Assembly (NCBI GenBank): GCA_018806915.1
Contig: JAGKQI010000040.1
Span: 744,001-808,000, forward strand
Source of the DNA: Phytophthora colocasiae
Lineage: Eukaryota; Oomycota; Peronosporomycetes; Peronosporales; Peronosporaceae
Direction: 5' to 3'
DNA length: 64,000 nucleotides
Part shown: positions 21,301-32,067 of the stretch, piece after piece
Position numbering within the stretch: the first letter of the stretch is position 1
Layout of the letters: the number at the start of each line of letters is the position of its first letter
Program-made: the position numbers and the translations under genes
Notes under the pieces: generated by a model
Seen by the model: only the letters and a program-made list of their open reading frames with translations
Database searches by the model: none
Told to the model about the DNA's origin: nothing

Positions 21301-21550
21301 TTTATTATTTAAAATATCTTGCAGCAGACAGCCACGTGCCATCCGCTTTCTTGGCCAGGAAGAGCAGCAGCTCGCCTTCATCGATGCTCTTGAGTCGATT
21401 GAAGTACTTTGCCTTTATTGGTTTGCTCAAGGTCTCCACCCTTGCATTCAACTTGGTGCGTATGCTGATCGATTGTCCGGGTACGCCAACGACGATACAG
21501 TTTATCACCACAACGCAGTTCTCTTGATCTGCCATCGCGTCTTCTTCCAT
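18344..21550 (-). pseudogene. CRN: CRN-D: diverged CRN broken by a deletion and a mitochondrial-DNA insert
   Basis: Diverged member of the family. The first LFLAK domain starts at an ATG at 21550 and is interrupted at 21064-21320 by an AT-rich insert. The frame resumes with the end of domain 1, a second LFLAK domain (LQLFLAKK, HLLVKPP), Walker A GTGKT and Walker B FFLDE. Near 19600 about 10 bases are missing relative to CRN-EF (53130), shifting the frame; the C-terminal part is open from 19639 to 18344. Its nuclease-like motif has DCK where the array copies have ECK, still compatible with (D/E)xK. The tail lacks the basic low-complexity stretch of the other copies. At least two independent lesions make it a pseudogene. 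Confidence 0.8.
21064..21320 (-). other. atp9: NUMT: mitochondrial DNA insert with the start of atp9
   Basis: A 257 bp AT-rich block replaces about 12 bp of the first CRN domain, as shown by comparison with CRN-6 at 29257-29280. On the minus strand, 21281-21237 reads MLLQASKFLGAGLAT, the conserved N-terminus of ATP synthase subunit c (atp9), which oomycete mitochondria encode. Homology stops after 15 codons. The left end (21064-21084) is a perfect 8 bp stem with a 5 nt loop. The rest is not identified but its base composition fits organelle DNA. Known: nuclear copies of mitochondrial DNA arise at double-strand breaks. Alternatives are an assembly chimera or chance similarity; 15 matching codons in an AT-rich island make chance unlikely. 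Confidence 0.75.
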
Positions 21551-22280
21551 CTTCGAGTCTTCCGCGTCGCTTCTCTGCTTTCTCGAAACATACAGAATGG
21601 CACACTAAAACCAATACTTGTCGAATTAGAGATTGTTGAAACATCAAGTGATGGTTGATCCTTTGCATCCGTATGCCATCTTTCTTGGAGTTTTCGCGAA
21701 TCGCGAGTGGAGGTGCCCGGTACAATCCAATCCTGGACCTACAGTTCCATGTAAATATGACTGGGCAGCAACGATTCCCTTTATTTAATAAACCCAAGCA
21801 CTTGGTTAGTTGAGCTTTCTCAAGTTGAGAGCTTACCAAGCTCAACTAAGCTTCTCGAACTGCTACAAATGCAAATGGAACAATTCGATGTATTAGGAAG
21901 AAATTAGTTAATTAACAGTTATTGGACTTCTCGTTTTGCTAACTACGACTTAAGATATTAAAACTGGAATTCACTTGGCCATTACGTACGAGGAATCCAA
22001 ATTCGATGTCCAGGAGGGGGTAACAACTGGACTAAGTAAAGTAGTCCGAGATCGAGCCCACTCCATGTTTCTTCAGTCTGCAGCCATGTACTGCTGCTCC
22101 GGCAGAATCCTTGGTGACAAACGCTTAACGAGTCGTAGAAATGTCCGATACGTATCACACAAAAAAATGAGAGTGGAAAAATAAGGCAAACGATGGCGCA
22201 TTTTTGGTCATTTTCTAAAACAAAACAGCGAACCCCCTAATAGATTTACTTTCTTAAACATGTCAAGACGCAATTCTGGA
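21551..22280. repeat. CRN array spacer between CRN-D and CRN-6
   Basis: Fifth copy of the spacer, slightly more diverged than those at the left (for example an extra AAGT near 22037 and shorter homopolymers). It includes the gene B remnant at about 22040-22160. No gene is seen. Confidence 0.7.
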
Positions 22281-22890
22281 CTATGCCGCCACCCTGCTCC
22301 TATACTTCCAATTTCCGACTTCGATGAAAATGATTGTCATACCAGCACCATATCTCGTTTCATCAAGAGGCGGGTCTTGTCGTGCTTCCATGAGTTCTGG
22401 AAATTCCTTCAGCATCCCGTCTCGGTCCATCCCGTCTCCACCATTTCTCGCTATGCGATAAAACCTGGCATGTTGCAGCTTGATTCTTTCCAAGAACTCG
22501 GATGCGGTCTCATTTGCTTCAGCTTTTTTCTTTCGGCCTCCCTTCTTTTGGCCTGCTGTGGACTTGGTTGATGCGGGTTTCTTGGCAGAAGCTGCATCCT
22601 TCGGCTCAGCGACCGATTCAGAGGAGGCATTTGCCGACCCAGACTTCGCCGGTCTGAAGTATGTTTTCTGAAGACTTTTCACCAATACCAAGTGAGCCTT
22701 CGTCGACGGAGTCGCATTGAGAACGCTCTTCAGCACCGACAGAGTAAAGTGTTTCCGGTCTTTGCACTCGCCTGTGAGAGTACCAGTATCGATCGAGAAA
22801 TCAATCCTGTCGTGGTTACGAGAACGCTTCATATTGTCGAATTTAGCTTCAGGCGTGTTCTTCCAATACTTCAAAAAATGATCGGGCCAC
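22281..22890 (-). pseudogene. CRN: CRN-6, 3' part (nuclease-like end), separated by gypsy-1
   Basis: C-terminal end of a CRN with the ECK nuclease-like motif, the basic low-complexity stretch and the conserved C-terminus. Upstream it stops at the gypsy-1 LTR; the GCCAC target duplication is at 22886-22890. The sequence resumes in register at 28467 on the far side of the element. Together with 28467-29548 it forms one broken gene. Confidence 0.85.
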
Positions 22891-23192
22891 TGTAGTGTCT
22901 GCAGGAGTTGAAGACACAATGGGGGAGTCGGCGAACTCCCAGGTAAATGTGGCCGTAGTTTACTTCAGTGGAAATTAACTAGTGAGCAGTCCTATTCTAC
23001 TCTTGCTGGCGCTCTGACTTGAGCGCTTGAATTTACTTGGTTGGCTGCTTGCACTGCCGTCGGAGAGATTGGGCCATCGTCGGAGAGACTGGGCCGCCGT
23101 CGGCGAACTCGTAGCAAGGCAGTAGCACGTGGCCATCAACTTGGTGCTGCAACGACACCCTGGACATGGCTTGTGAGTATCCCCGCACTACA
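22891..23192 (-). repeat. Gypsy-1 3' LTR
   Basis: 302 bp, starts TGTAGTGTCT and ends GCACTACA in plus-strand reading; two mismatches to the other LTR. Next to target duplication GCCAC at 22886-22890. Confidence 0.95.
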
Positions 23193-23203
23193 CTGCCCCC
23201 CCA
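23193..23203 (-). other. Gypsy-1 polypurine tract
   Basis: The minus strand reads TGGGGGGGCAG directly before the 3' LTR, the expected site and composition for plus-strand priming. Confidence 0.7.
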
Positions 23204-23507
23204 AGCCTTGTCCAGGCAGGAGCAGTGCCACGCGGCGGGTTTATGTAACCCAAGTCGCTGATTGTAATGGTCCGCCGTATCCATGTACCGGCTGTATCAC
23301 AGGTGTTACAGGTGCAACGTGTTGAAGTTGATCTGTATGCATTTATGGTGGAGCCAATATTGCTTGTTTCTCACTGGGAGAACGATGGATGCAATGTCCA
23401 TTACTTAGACTGCATGGTAGGATGTACGAATTGCGAAAAAACAAACAAATGTTGATTGCAAAAAAACCATTGGAGCATTTTTATTGAATTTTTGTATGGA
23501 GATTCTC

Positions 23508-25367
23508 TCAGTACTTACGTATCTTAGCATCTTGCTTTTGAATGTACTGGTCTAGTAGAACCTTGATTTCTTTTGCTAGGGAAATCAACGGTTCCCACGA
23601 GTCTTCTACAGACTCCAGGCCTTTCCAGCCTACTAGGATCTCATAGTCATCGATAGAGGAGTTCCAGCGATGCTTTTTCAGCTGTTCGATGGCCAGAATG
23701 ATGCCCTGGGCAGCCACATGCTCTAGGATATCCTCCGTCACGTCCAAGCTACTGTCCATGTAGAACTTGAGACGTGACGGGTGGACTAGTTCGTCTCCTG
23801 TGACGAGATGGCTCACTCGAAATGAGTGGGGGTCCGCACGGACAACCCTGTAGGGCCCCTGCCAGGTGACAAGGAGCTTGTTGCCCTTCTTCTCATCGAC
23901 ACGGGAACGGAGGACGTAGTCCCCCACGTCAAAGTTGACGGTGCTCTCACCTCGCGCCCGTTTCTTGTTAAGGAGGCGCTGTTTGAGGCGATGGTCCGCG
24001 ACAGGCTTGTGCATCTCCTGTAAACTGGAGCGCAATGCGGCCAGGAGCTCCGAGATAGCAGCTGTTGTTTGCGGCAGTTTGACCAGCTTCTTAGATCTGG
24101 CATCGTAGAACTCGGCGAGGGGCGTCGGGCATGGCAATCCCGTAAACAGCTCTGTCGGAGCGTGGTTGCCAAGTGATGGCACTGCAGTATGGTTTAGGCT
24201 CGACTGTACGAGCGGTATCAGGTAGACCCAGTCCTTCGTAGAGATTTTGTACTCCAGTATCATCGCCCGCAAAACTTGTAGCACGTCACGATTGACACGC
24301 TCTACAGACCCATTGATCCATGGACTGTAGGCGACAGTAAATTGCTGTCGCGTCTTGAGCCGCCGCGATAGTTCGGCCACCACCTCGTTTTTGAAATGGC
24401 TACCATTGTCGCTAACCCAGGTTGGCGGAGCTCCAAACCGACTGTGCCAGTCCAGAATGGCCGCTGTGGCCACCGCGCTATCGGCTGTGTCACAGACGAC
24501 CAGCTCGCAGAAGTGCGTGGCATGGTCTTTTAGCACCAGCAAATATTTACTGCTGCCGAAGGACTCGCCGACATAGAGAAAATCCCAGTGTAGAACACCG
24601 TTGCGCTCATTGCAATCGATAGTTTCACTCCATGGGCGACGAACAATTTGTCCACCTTTGACGTGAGGGCAGAGTAGGCAGGCATCCACAAAGTCGTGCA
24701 CGACGCGATGTATGTCGGCAACGTGGAATAGTCGACGTAAGTGGTTAACCATTGCCTGCTCGCCTCGGTGGCCTTGGGCTCCACAGTGTGCCACAATGCA
24801 CAGGCGTCTGATCAGATCTGTGCACTCACGGGGAATCCACAGAGCGTTGTTGACTCGCAGTGCATTGTGAGAGTCTTTAGTAGCTCCAGGTGGCGGTCGA
24901 TGTTTCTTTTGAGCGGTGACGATCTCGTCAAACGATGGCCAAACGAATCCTGATTCGTCGAGCGGCCGTAGAGCAGCTTGTGTGCTCGGCCTTGAAGTCC
25001 CGTCCTTGAGTTTGCGCCCACGTCGAGTGAGTCGCTTCATCTTAAACAACGTGGTGGGCTGGCCAGCCCACCGTGAGAGCATGTCCGCCCAGACATTCAA
25101 CGCTCCTTCAACGTGCTCAATGATGTAGCGGTGGGACATCATCTTGATAGCCCAGCGCAAAAGCTTCCCCCGGATGTGCTTCTTAACGCTCGCATGGGGG
25201 GCGAACACGTGAATGAGGTTTCGGTGATCGCAAAACAATCGGAAGGGGATCGGACGAAGCAGCAGATAGTCAAGCTTATCGCAAGCCACAACTATAGGGT
25301 AGGCCTCCTTTTCAATGACCGTCCAGTTGAGCTGTGCACGAAAAGTTCCGCTCAAACAGGTCAACAT
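23508..25367 (-). pseudogene. Gypsy-1 RNase H (part), integrase and chromodomain
   Basis: About 619 codons. It begins inside the RNase H domain (EKEAYPIV region). The integrase has an H-x4-H...C-x2-C zinc finger and the catalytic triad D (HWDFLYV), D (WVSDNGSHF) and E (NGSVERVNRD). The C-terminus ends in a chromodomain-like module (EILVGWKGLESVEDSWEPL), typical of chromoviruses, where it can guide insertion to particular chromatin. It continues in the same frame as the RT segment upstream, separated only by a TAG at 25377-25379. Confidence 0.9.
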
Positions 25368-25376
25368 CTTGTGCCG

Positions 25377-26546
25377 CTAGGCTGTCACGTCGGTCTTCGC
25401 ATCAAACCCGTGCACCTGGGTGACGACGATAGCGAAGCCAACATCAGACGCGTCCGTGAAAACACAGGTAGTAGCTGTGTCGTCCGGCAGAGCTAGTGTG
25501 GCAGATGTGGCCAACAGTTCCTTGGTCTGGTCATAGGCAGCCTTCTCGTCGTCCGACAACTCAACGGAGATTCCACTTGCCACGCGTTTTGTCCGCTTTC
25601 CGTTGCTCAACACTTTATCTAATCGCTGTTGTAGCGGGTCGACAGCGCGCGCATAATCCACAATGGACTCGCGCATCCAGTTTGATGCGCACAATTGCCC
25701 AGCAGTTGTCGGATACGGCATAGCTCGAAGCGTGTCGATCCGCTCAGGATCATGGGAGACACCATCGCATGAGATCACACGGCCACACCACTTCACTGTC
25801 TGTTGGTACAAGCTTGACTTCTTGGCGCTGAGTTTAAGACCGTTCTTGGCGGCGAGATCCAGGAACTGCTCGAGCTTCGCTACGTAGGTGTCGATGTCGT
25901 CGGCAAACAACAAAAGGTCGTCGATCCAGATGACTAGGAAGTCGTACAACAGAGACTCGAAACACTTCTCCATAGTTTGTTGAAAATGTACCGCGGCGTC
26001 ACACGAGCCTTGAAGAACACGCTTAGGCGTGTAGATCATGGCGTCAGTAATGTAGGACATAAGCTCCTGGCTTAGGATGTGCAGCGGTAGCTGCCAGAAA
26101 CCTGTGAGAAGGTCAAACAAACCAAAATGCCTCTTGCCCTTGGTGCACTCTAACAACGTCGTCATGTGCGGCATCGTGCTGATCATGGCTTCGGTGAGAT
26201 CATTGACCAAACGATAATCGCAAGTTTGGCGGTATTCGTCGTCACTCACGCCTGCTTTGCGAACCGGTAGTGTTGGGCTGGCCCATCGGCTCTCAGGGTT
26301 TTCATAAACCCAGCCAAGTTGCACCAGTTTGGCGTTGAATTCCCTGAGGAATTTTCGCACGGCTGGCGGATACTGTCTCGGTTTGCTTTTCACGGCAGAT
26401 GCACCCGCTTTGAGTCGGATGCGTAGCGGCTTGACATTAGCTGGTGGGTCGTTGCCCAACGCCAGACGCCAAACATCGTGCTTGAGCACGATAGACCGAA
26501 GTTTGGACTCCAACCGGGGTGGAATCCATGTTCTAAAGCTGTACAC
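25377..26546 (-). pseudogene. Gypsy-1 reverse transcriptase and start of RNase H
   Basis: Reverse transcriptase with the catalytic box WIDDLLLFA (a Y/F-x-DD variant), followed by the first RNase H strand (FTDASDVGFAIV). It overlaps the gag-protease frame in another register, so either a frameshift mutation or a programmed frameshift joins them. No slippery sequence was identified. It ends at an in-frame TAG within RNase H. Confidence 0.9.
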
Positions 26547-28130
26547 ACCATCTTCTCGATTGCTTCGCGCAAGTCTCTGTCGGTTGGGTCTGGCCCAGAG
26601 CCAGGCAGCATCTCGTCGAGGTCGACTGGGTCGTCTTCAACATCGTCAACACGTTCCGCGAGTTGTTCTAACTGGCGATCGATGTTGATGCCTAACTGCT
26701 TCAGAACGTCTTGTCCGAGGATGAATTCCGGTTCATCTCCATCGAGGATGAGGCATTCCACAGGCTTGTGCAAGGCCACCGGGCCGGCGGCAGTGTTTAA
26801 CAACACACGGAGGTGCACCGCGTCGGTGCATATTATCTCGTGCTTTGCAACAGTGACGTTCACCACAGGCGTTGCTAGACGGGTCAACTTGACTGACGGA
26901 TCCCGCAGGGCTAACTCGTTGACATGGACCCGACTAATCGCGGTCCTGTCTGCACCGGTGTCCGCACAGTACGGGAGCTCCATCATGTCGTTTAACATTA
27001 CTGTCTTCTCATCAGACGGGATACACTCGCGAAATCGCTTCAGGCGCGCACCATCCTTCTTGTTGCTGTTGTTACGCTGGGCCCGCAGTTTCCGGCGAAT
27101 TTCGGCCTTTTCATCTTCAGTTGCCGTAGGACACTCCGACAACCAATGCATGCCTTCACAATGCGGGCATGGTTTAGGAGGCACCTTAGGACGGTCGACC
27201 TGGGGCTTTACAGGCTGAACTGCAGTCACCGATCGCTGCCCGCTGTTCGACGCGTCCCTTTTGGCCGCTTTACTCGGCCTCTGGGTCTGGCCCTTATTAT
27301 CACCCTCGCCACGCTCGCGTTTTTCACGCTTTTGGCGTTGGAAGACCTTGTCATGCTCTAAAGCCTTTTCAAGAATGAGATCATGGAGCGCAACCTCGTC
27401 TTCCTTCGCCCTACGGTTCTGGAAACGGACAGTTCGTTCGACATCTTGCCGAAGCGCTTGTGGCTCCAGTGAAGACATCAAGATGCGACAGAGCTGCTTC
27501 TTTCCAGTGTCATCACTAAAGAAATTGCGCCAGCCGTTGTCGTCGATGATGTCATGACACGACTTGAAATACTGAATTACTCGCTCGCTGACGTCCGATT
27601 CCTTTAAGTTCATATGCAACTTGTTGCGCATTTCGAGGTCGATGTCAGGAACATTGTTGTTTTTGACACTCGAGATGATTCGGTCGACCTCCGACACAAT
27701 GTGGTCGTCAGTCACCTCATCAATCGATATGTGCCACCGTAGGCGGCACCAGAGACGAAGCAGCCCTTGGTCGAAAGTCGTCTTCACCGGGACGATCACA
27801 TCGTTCGCTCCGTCTTTCGCGCGAGACCGAGCAGCTTCCTCGTAGTCTCGGCGATCCTTTCGCCACTGTACTAGAGCGGCATGCGACGTGCTCGAGATTC
27901 TCGGAGGTACGAGCGGCGTGAACAGCGGTGTCGTAGCGAAAACATCTCCCAAAACGGTATTGCTACCATTCGCGTGCGCTCGACGTCGGAGTATTCGTCG
28001 GGGGTGCGGCTGTGGCAGCTCTCGGGGCATCAGTGCCTGAGCTGGGACGAGAGTCTGATCGAGAACTCTGTCGACCGCTTCGTCTACTAGGTGGCGATGC
28101 GCTCTTGCTTCCTGAACGCGTATTCGCCAT
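26390..28130 (-). pseudogene. Gypsy-1 gag and protease
   Basis: The long frame (28030 to 26390) carries gag, a zinc knuckle of C-x2-C-x3-H-x4-C form (CPHCEGMHWLSEC) and an aspartic protease site (ADTGADRTAIS). A better start is the ATG at 28130, whose first 56 codons (MANTRSGSKS...) are gag-like but lie in a different frame, so a frameshift near 27960-28030 is likely. Confidence 0.8.
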
Positions 28131-28164
28131 GGTCTTGAATGCAGGATACTGCTAAAGAATTCTT

Positions 28165-28466
28165 TGTAGTGTCTGCAGGAGTTGAAGACACAATGGGGGA
28201 GTCGGCGAACTCCCAGGTAAATGTGGCCGTAGTTTACTTCAGTGGAAATTAACTAGTAAGCAGTCCTATTCTACTCTTGCTGGCGCTCTGACTCGAGCGC
28301 TTGAATTTACTTGGTTGGCTGCTTGCACTGCCGTCGGAGAGATTGGGCCATCGTCGGAGAGACTGGGCCGCCGTCGGCGAACTCGTAGCAAGGCAGTAGC
28401 ACGTGGCCATCAACTTGGTGCTGCAACGACACCCTGGACATGGCTTGTGAGTATCCCCGCACTACA
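28165..28466 (-). repeat. Gypsy-1 5' LTR
   Basis: 302 bp copy of the LTR at 22891-23192, followed by target duplication GCCAC at 28467-28471 and then CRN-6 sequence. No clear primer binding site starting with TGG was found next to it. Confidence 0.95.
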
Positions 28467-29548
28467 GCCACGCAACATTTGGAGGTGAGAGAAATGGAAA
28501 CGTCTTCCATCGTAACGTCGTCCTCTGCCATCGCATCTGCATCGCGCTTTCTCGAAACTTGCAGACTGTCATTGTACTCGGTCGCAGTGATCGGTTCCGT
28601 TACCAGCAACGGGGTCTTCACCAAAATATGCAAGTACTCCGACGTGGGGATGGCTTCTCCGAATGCCTATGCGATTGTTAGTCGTCCATTGAGCAAATTG
28701 CGCGTGTTGCTAATAATGTGTATGATTTCCTTGGGGGTCTTGCAAGTCGCCATTTCCTGTTCAGTTGCTTCAAAATCGGGATCAGCAGACAGCCACGTGC
28801 CATCCGCATTCTTGGCCAGAAAAAGTTTCAACCTGCCTTTACCTATTTTCTTCAGTTCTGGGAAATCCTCCACAATTTTCTCTTTCACGGTTGCGAGTTG
28901 GGCATTCGAAGCGATGTGTATGCCAGCAACGTCTCCATAGCCAACGACAAAACAGTTTACCACCACGTCGTCTGGAACAGCCATCGCGACGTCTTCCATC
29001 GTAACGACGTCCTCTGCCATCGCATCTGCACCGCGCTTTCTCGAAACTTGCAGACTGTCAATGGACCCCCTTGCGGTCGCAGTGATCGTTTTCGTTACCA
29101 GCCGATGGGGCTTCACTAGAAGGTGCAAGTAACCTGATGGCAGTTCTTTACCGAGAGCGTCTGCTATTGTTTCCAGTCCCGTAAATGGCGTCCTGTTGTT
29201 TCTAATGATGTCCTTGATTTCGGCAGGAGCATCGCCACTTAGCATTGCCTGAAGGGTATCTTTAAAAGCAGGAGCAGCAGACAGCCATGTGCCATCCGCC
29301 TTCTTGGCTACGAAGAGTAGCAGCTCGTCTTCATCGATGCCCTTCAGTCGATTGGAGTACTTTGCCATTATTGGCTTGTTCAAGGTATTTACCAATGCAT
29401 TCAACTTGGTGCTTATGCTGATCGACTGTCCGGGTACGCCAACGACGATACAGTTTATCACCACAACGCGGTTCTCTTGAGCTGCCATCGCGTCTTCTTC
29501 CATCTTCGAGTCTTCCATCGCGCTTTCTCGAAACTTGCAGAATGACAT
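28467..29548 (-). pseudogene. CRN: CRN-6, 5' part: two LFLAK domains, stop codon and internal deletion
   Basis: An ATG at 29548 opens 293 codons with a first CRN domain (LFVAKK variant of LFLAK, HLLVKP) and a second LFLAK domain. The second starts like domain 2 of the other copies but ends like their domain 1 (HILVKTP), a hybrid. An in-frame TAG lies at 28667-28669, where copy 1 has arginine. Beyond it the sequence jumps near 28497 from the inter-domain linker straight to the C-terminal region (just upstream of the NVAW segment), out of frame. The P-loop NTPase, the acidic stretch and part of the C-terminal domain are therefore deleted. Three lesions (stop, deletion, gypsy-1) make it a pseudogene. 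Confidence 0.85.
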
Positions 29549-29702
29549 ACTAAAATCAAGAGCAAATTTACCTGCTACTGATAATCACGAGTTAGAGGTG
29601 CAATTGATAGTTGCCTGACTTTATGAACACAACCCAACTTGGTTTCTCAAGTTGAGAGCTTATTAAGCTTCTACAAATGCAAATAGAACGTTGTATTAGG
29701 CA
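29549..29702 (-). promoter_or_regulatory. Short intergenic region upstream of CRN-6
   Basis: About 155 bp between the stop of gene B2 and the ATG of CRN-6, homologous to the 5' flank of copy 4. No defined promoter element was identified. Confidence 0.4.
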
Positions 29703-29788
29703 CTACATATTGTTGCGCCGCTTCTTGTTTTTGCTTTTATTCTTCTTCTTCTGTGATGGTTGTTGCTCTATTTTCCGCTTCTGGTCTT
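29703..29788 (-). pseudogene. Gene B2, 3' end (lysine-rich tail)
   Basis: About 28 codons ending in a TAG at 29703, very rich in Lys, Arg, Gln and Asn (QKKKNKSKNKKRR), resembling a nuclear-localisation or nucleic-acid-binding tail. It is in register with the acidic frame at 35661-35900 once gypsy-2 and one GTCTT duplication are discounted, so it is the end of B2. Confidence 0.6.
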
Positions 29789-30283
29789 TGTCGACTTCTG
29801 CGGATCGACGGCTCGGAACGGTGAGGAAGCGACGGGTTTGTAGTAGAAGAGTTGAGACGCTAACTTGTTGTTGTTGTTGCTTGTTCTTGTGAGGGCAAAA
29901 TGCAGAATGAATATATTTTTGTTGGTTTGGTTCTTTTCGATAGCACCCTCTTTTTCTGTTTCCTCCCAGGGCTCCGCTCTAGGAACAACACCTTCCTCAT
30001 ACAAACATGAGCATTCTTGTCTCTTCAAGCAGCTCGATTACGGCCGCAGAGATGCTCTGCGCTGGCTGGGATTCCTCGTGCTACGGCGTTGGGGTTTGGC
30101 AAGCAGCAGCACTTCACTGATGCTTGTCATTGGCACTGGGTTGCTGCTTGTACTCTGGCATCGTGCTGCTTTGTTGACGCCCATGACATCAACACGCTGG
30201 TCATGGGTTGCTCGTGCACCAACTTGCTTTGTGTCGTCAACGTGGGTTGCCGTCGTCATCTTCGGTGACGTCCGAAGCTGACA
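29789..30283 (-). repeat. Gypsy-2 3' LTR
   Basis: 495 bp, about 99% identical to 35166-35660. The last codons of the chromodomain frame run into this LTR. Confidence 0.95.
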
Positions 30284-30677
30284 ATCTCCGCGATGAGTTG
30301 CGCTTGGCGCTCTGCTGCTCCCGCAGCTCCTTGAGCAGACGTTTCCAATGGACAACATGTTTGAGGTCCCGCTCACGTTCCCAGGTATATTCGTCAATGG
30401 GCTCACTAAGCCACTTTACGAGGTACTCAGGCTTGCGGTTGAATTGTCGCTTCGCCACGAGCTTTTCCACAACTCGCATACCATCGTCTGGCTCGTCATC
30501 GGGTAGCTCCACCGGGGATTCCTTGGATTTCGGTCGTGAGCTGAATCGTTCATGCTGTTCCGGGTATACTACGAGCAGGTCAACATAGAAAGACAGATGC
30601 ACCTTCTGAAAGCGTCGCGGTAACCTTAGTCGAGCCACGTTCTCATTCACCATGTAGTCGATAGTGAAAGGTCCAAC
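30237..30677 (-). pseudogene. Gypsy-2 chromodomain region
   Basis: Continues the integrase C-terminal frame after an in-frame TAG at 30678-30680, at a place where related elements usually have a tryptophan. It contains a chromodomain-like segment (PEYLVKWLSEPIDEYTWE) followed by a charged tail whose stop lies about 46 bp inside the 3' LTR. Confidence 0.8.
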
Positions 30678-31927
30678 CTAGCGTGCAGCCAACTTGGCTT
30701 TCGTCAGCTCAGTGTTATGAGAGACTTGCTTGAAGGATAGGTGCTCTGTTTTCAACAGTACTTGGTCGCCTGATTTGAAGTCAGCTTCTGCGCGACGTTT
30801 GTCGTAGTACCGCTTTTGCTTTTGTTTGGCATCCAGGAGTGCCTGTCGAGCTCGCTCAACAATTTCTTGGCGCTGCTGCGCAAACTGTTTTGCAAACTCC
30901 ACTTTTGACTGCACTGGCTGCACTGGCGGAACTGTTTCTCCGTGTTTGCCGATGCCAGGATGTCGTGCAGGCCGTCCACAGTCCATCTGGAATGGAGTCA
31001 TACCTGTCGAGGCGCTCATTAAGGTGGAGTGGGCAAACTCGATGGTGCCCAGCAGCTCCGACCAATTCGAGCCATGTACCGAGGTCAAACAGCGAAGCGC
31101 ATCTTCCAGCACACGATTTTGTCGCTCCACTTGGCCGTCCGCTTGGGCTCGATAAGCTGTTGTCATGCGGAGCTTGACGCCCATTACTTCATGAGCGCCT
31201 GCCAGAACGCTGCTGTGAATCGAGAGTCACGGTCACTGACAATCGCTTCGGGCATCCCATGATGACGCACGACGGAGTCGAAGAAGATACGAGCACAGTC
31301 CGTAGCAGTTGCAGTTGAGTGCATAGGTGCATACTTAGCGCGCTTCGAAAGTAGATCCACAGCCACTTGAATACAGTCAAATCCATTTGACACGGGAAGG
31401 CCTGTGATGTAGTCCACACCGACGTGCTGCCAACACTCAGCAGGTACATCAAGAGGGAGAAGTTTCCCTTTCTTCTTGGCGCTCGAGACTTTAAACTTTA
31501 AGCACGTCAAACAACTCTGCACGTAGTCGTTCACATCGGTCTCCATGGTTTTCCAGTGATACCACTGAGAGAGCTTAGCGAGCGTGCGAAGTGCTCCAGG
31601 GTGCGCAGCTCCGTCGTGGAATTCGGACAAGAGCTGTGTCCGCAATATGTCACTGTTGGGAACGCACACCTGGTCGACTGCACCTTCCGTTCGGCGAAAC
31701 ACCAAGCCATTCTTGTAGTATAGTAGTGCCTCATCCACTTGTAATGACTTCTCCTTCAGTATTGCTATGTAGGCTGGGTCAACGCGATAACCGTTTGTGA
31801 AGAGCGTCCGAGTCTCATCTGAAATCGATATCGTGGTCGATCGTCGTGTTGAGCTATTCACCACTAACTCCACGTGACGCTGAGGCACAGCGGGGTACTT
31901 GCATTCACCCCCCCCGTGACTGGTCAT
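30678..31927 (-). pseudogene. Gypsy-2 integrase
   Basis: Two overlapping frames (31927-31184 and 31184-30678) together give an integrase: zinc finger (H...H...CLTC), catalytic D (GVDYITGL), D (SDRDSRF) and E (ADGQVERQN). A one-base frameshift at about 31184-31190 separates the second D from the E. Confidence 0.85.
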
Positions 31928-32067
31928 CTAACAAAAGGTGCAAGTCGTAGGAGCTCTGTGCCGCAAGCGCATTCATCACCTCCTGACGTTCATGGATGCG
32001 GGCTTGAGCGTCGAGGCACTCAGAATCGCAGGTGTGCACCGTGAACGAATTTATCGACACGTTCCGC

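Larger units (their letters stand above)
22891..28466 (-). mobile_element. Gypsy-1: Ty3/gypsy LTR retrotransposon with chromodomain, inserted in CRN-6
   Basis: Complete 5,576 bp element with two 302 bp LTRs (TGTAGTG...CACTACA) and a 5 bp target duplication GCCAC. The LTRs differ at only two positions, indicating recent insertion. Domain order on the minus strand is gag, zinc knuckle, protease, reverse transcriptase, RNase H, integrase, chromodomain, the Ty3/gypsy order. A polypurine tract adjoins the 3' LTR. Coding is disrupted by frameshifts near the gag start and between protease and RT, and by an in-frame TAG in RNase H. Confidence 0.95.

Noticed and set aside
21064..21320. The AT-rich insert in CRN-D as an intron
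   Set aside because: No suitable splice donor at its 5' border on the minus strand, host bases are missing, and it contains an atp9 start.
23041..23325. Open frames inside and beside the gypsy-1 LTR (also seen at 28307-28480)
   Set aside because: They lie in LTR sequence repeated at both ends and have no domain.
29865..30281. Identical open frames in both gypsy-2 LTRs (repeated at 35242-35658)
   Set aside because: They are part of the LTR; no coding evidence apart from the chromodomain frame that ends there.
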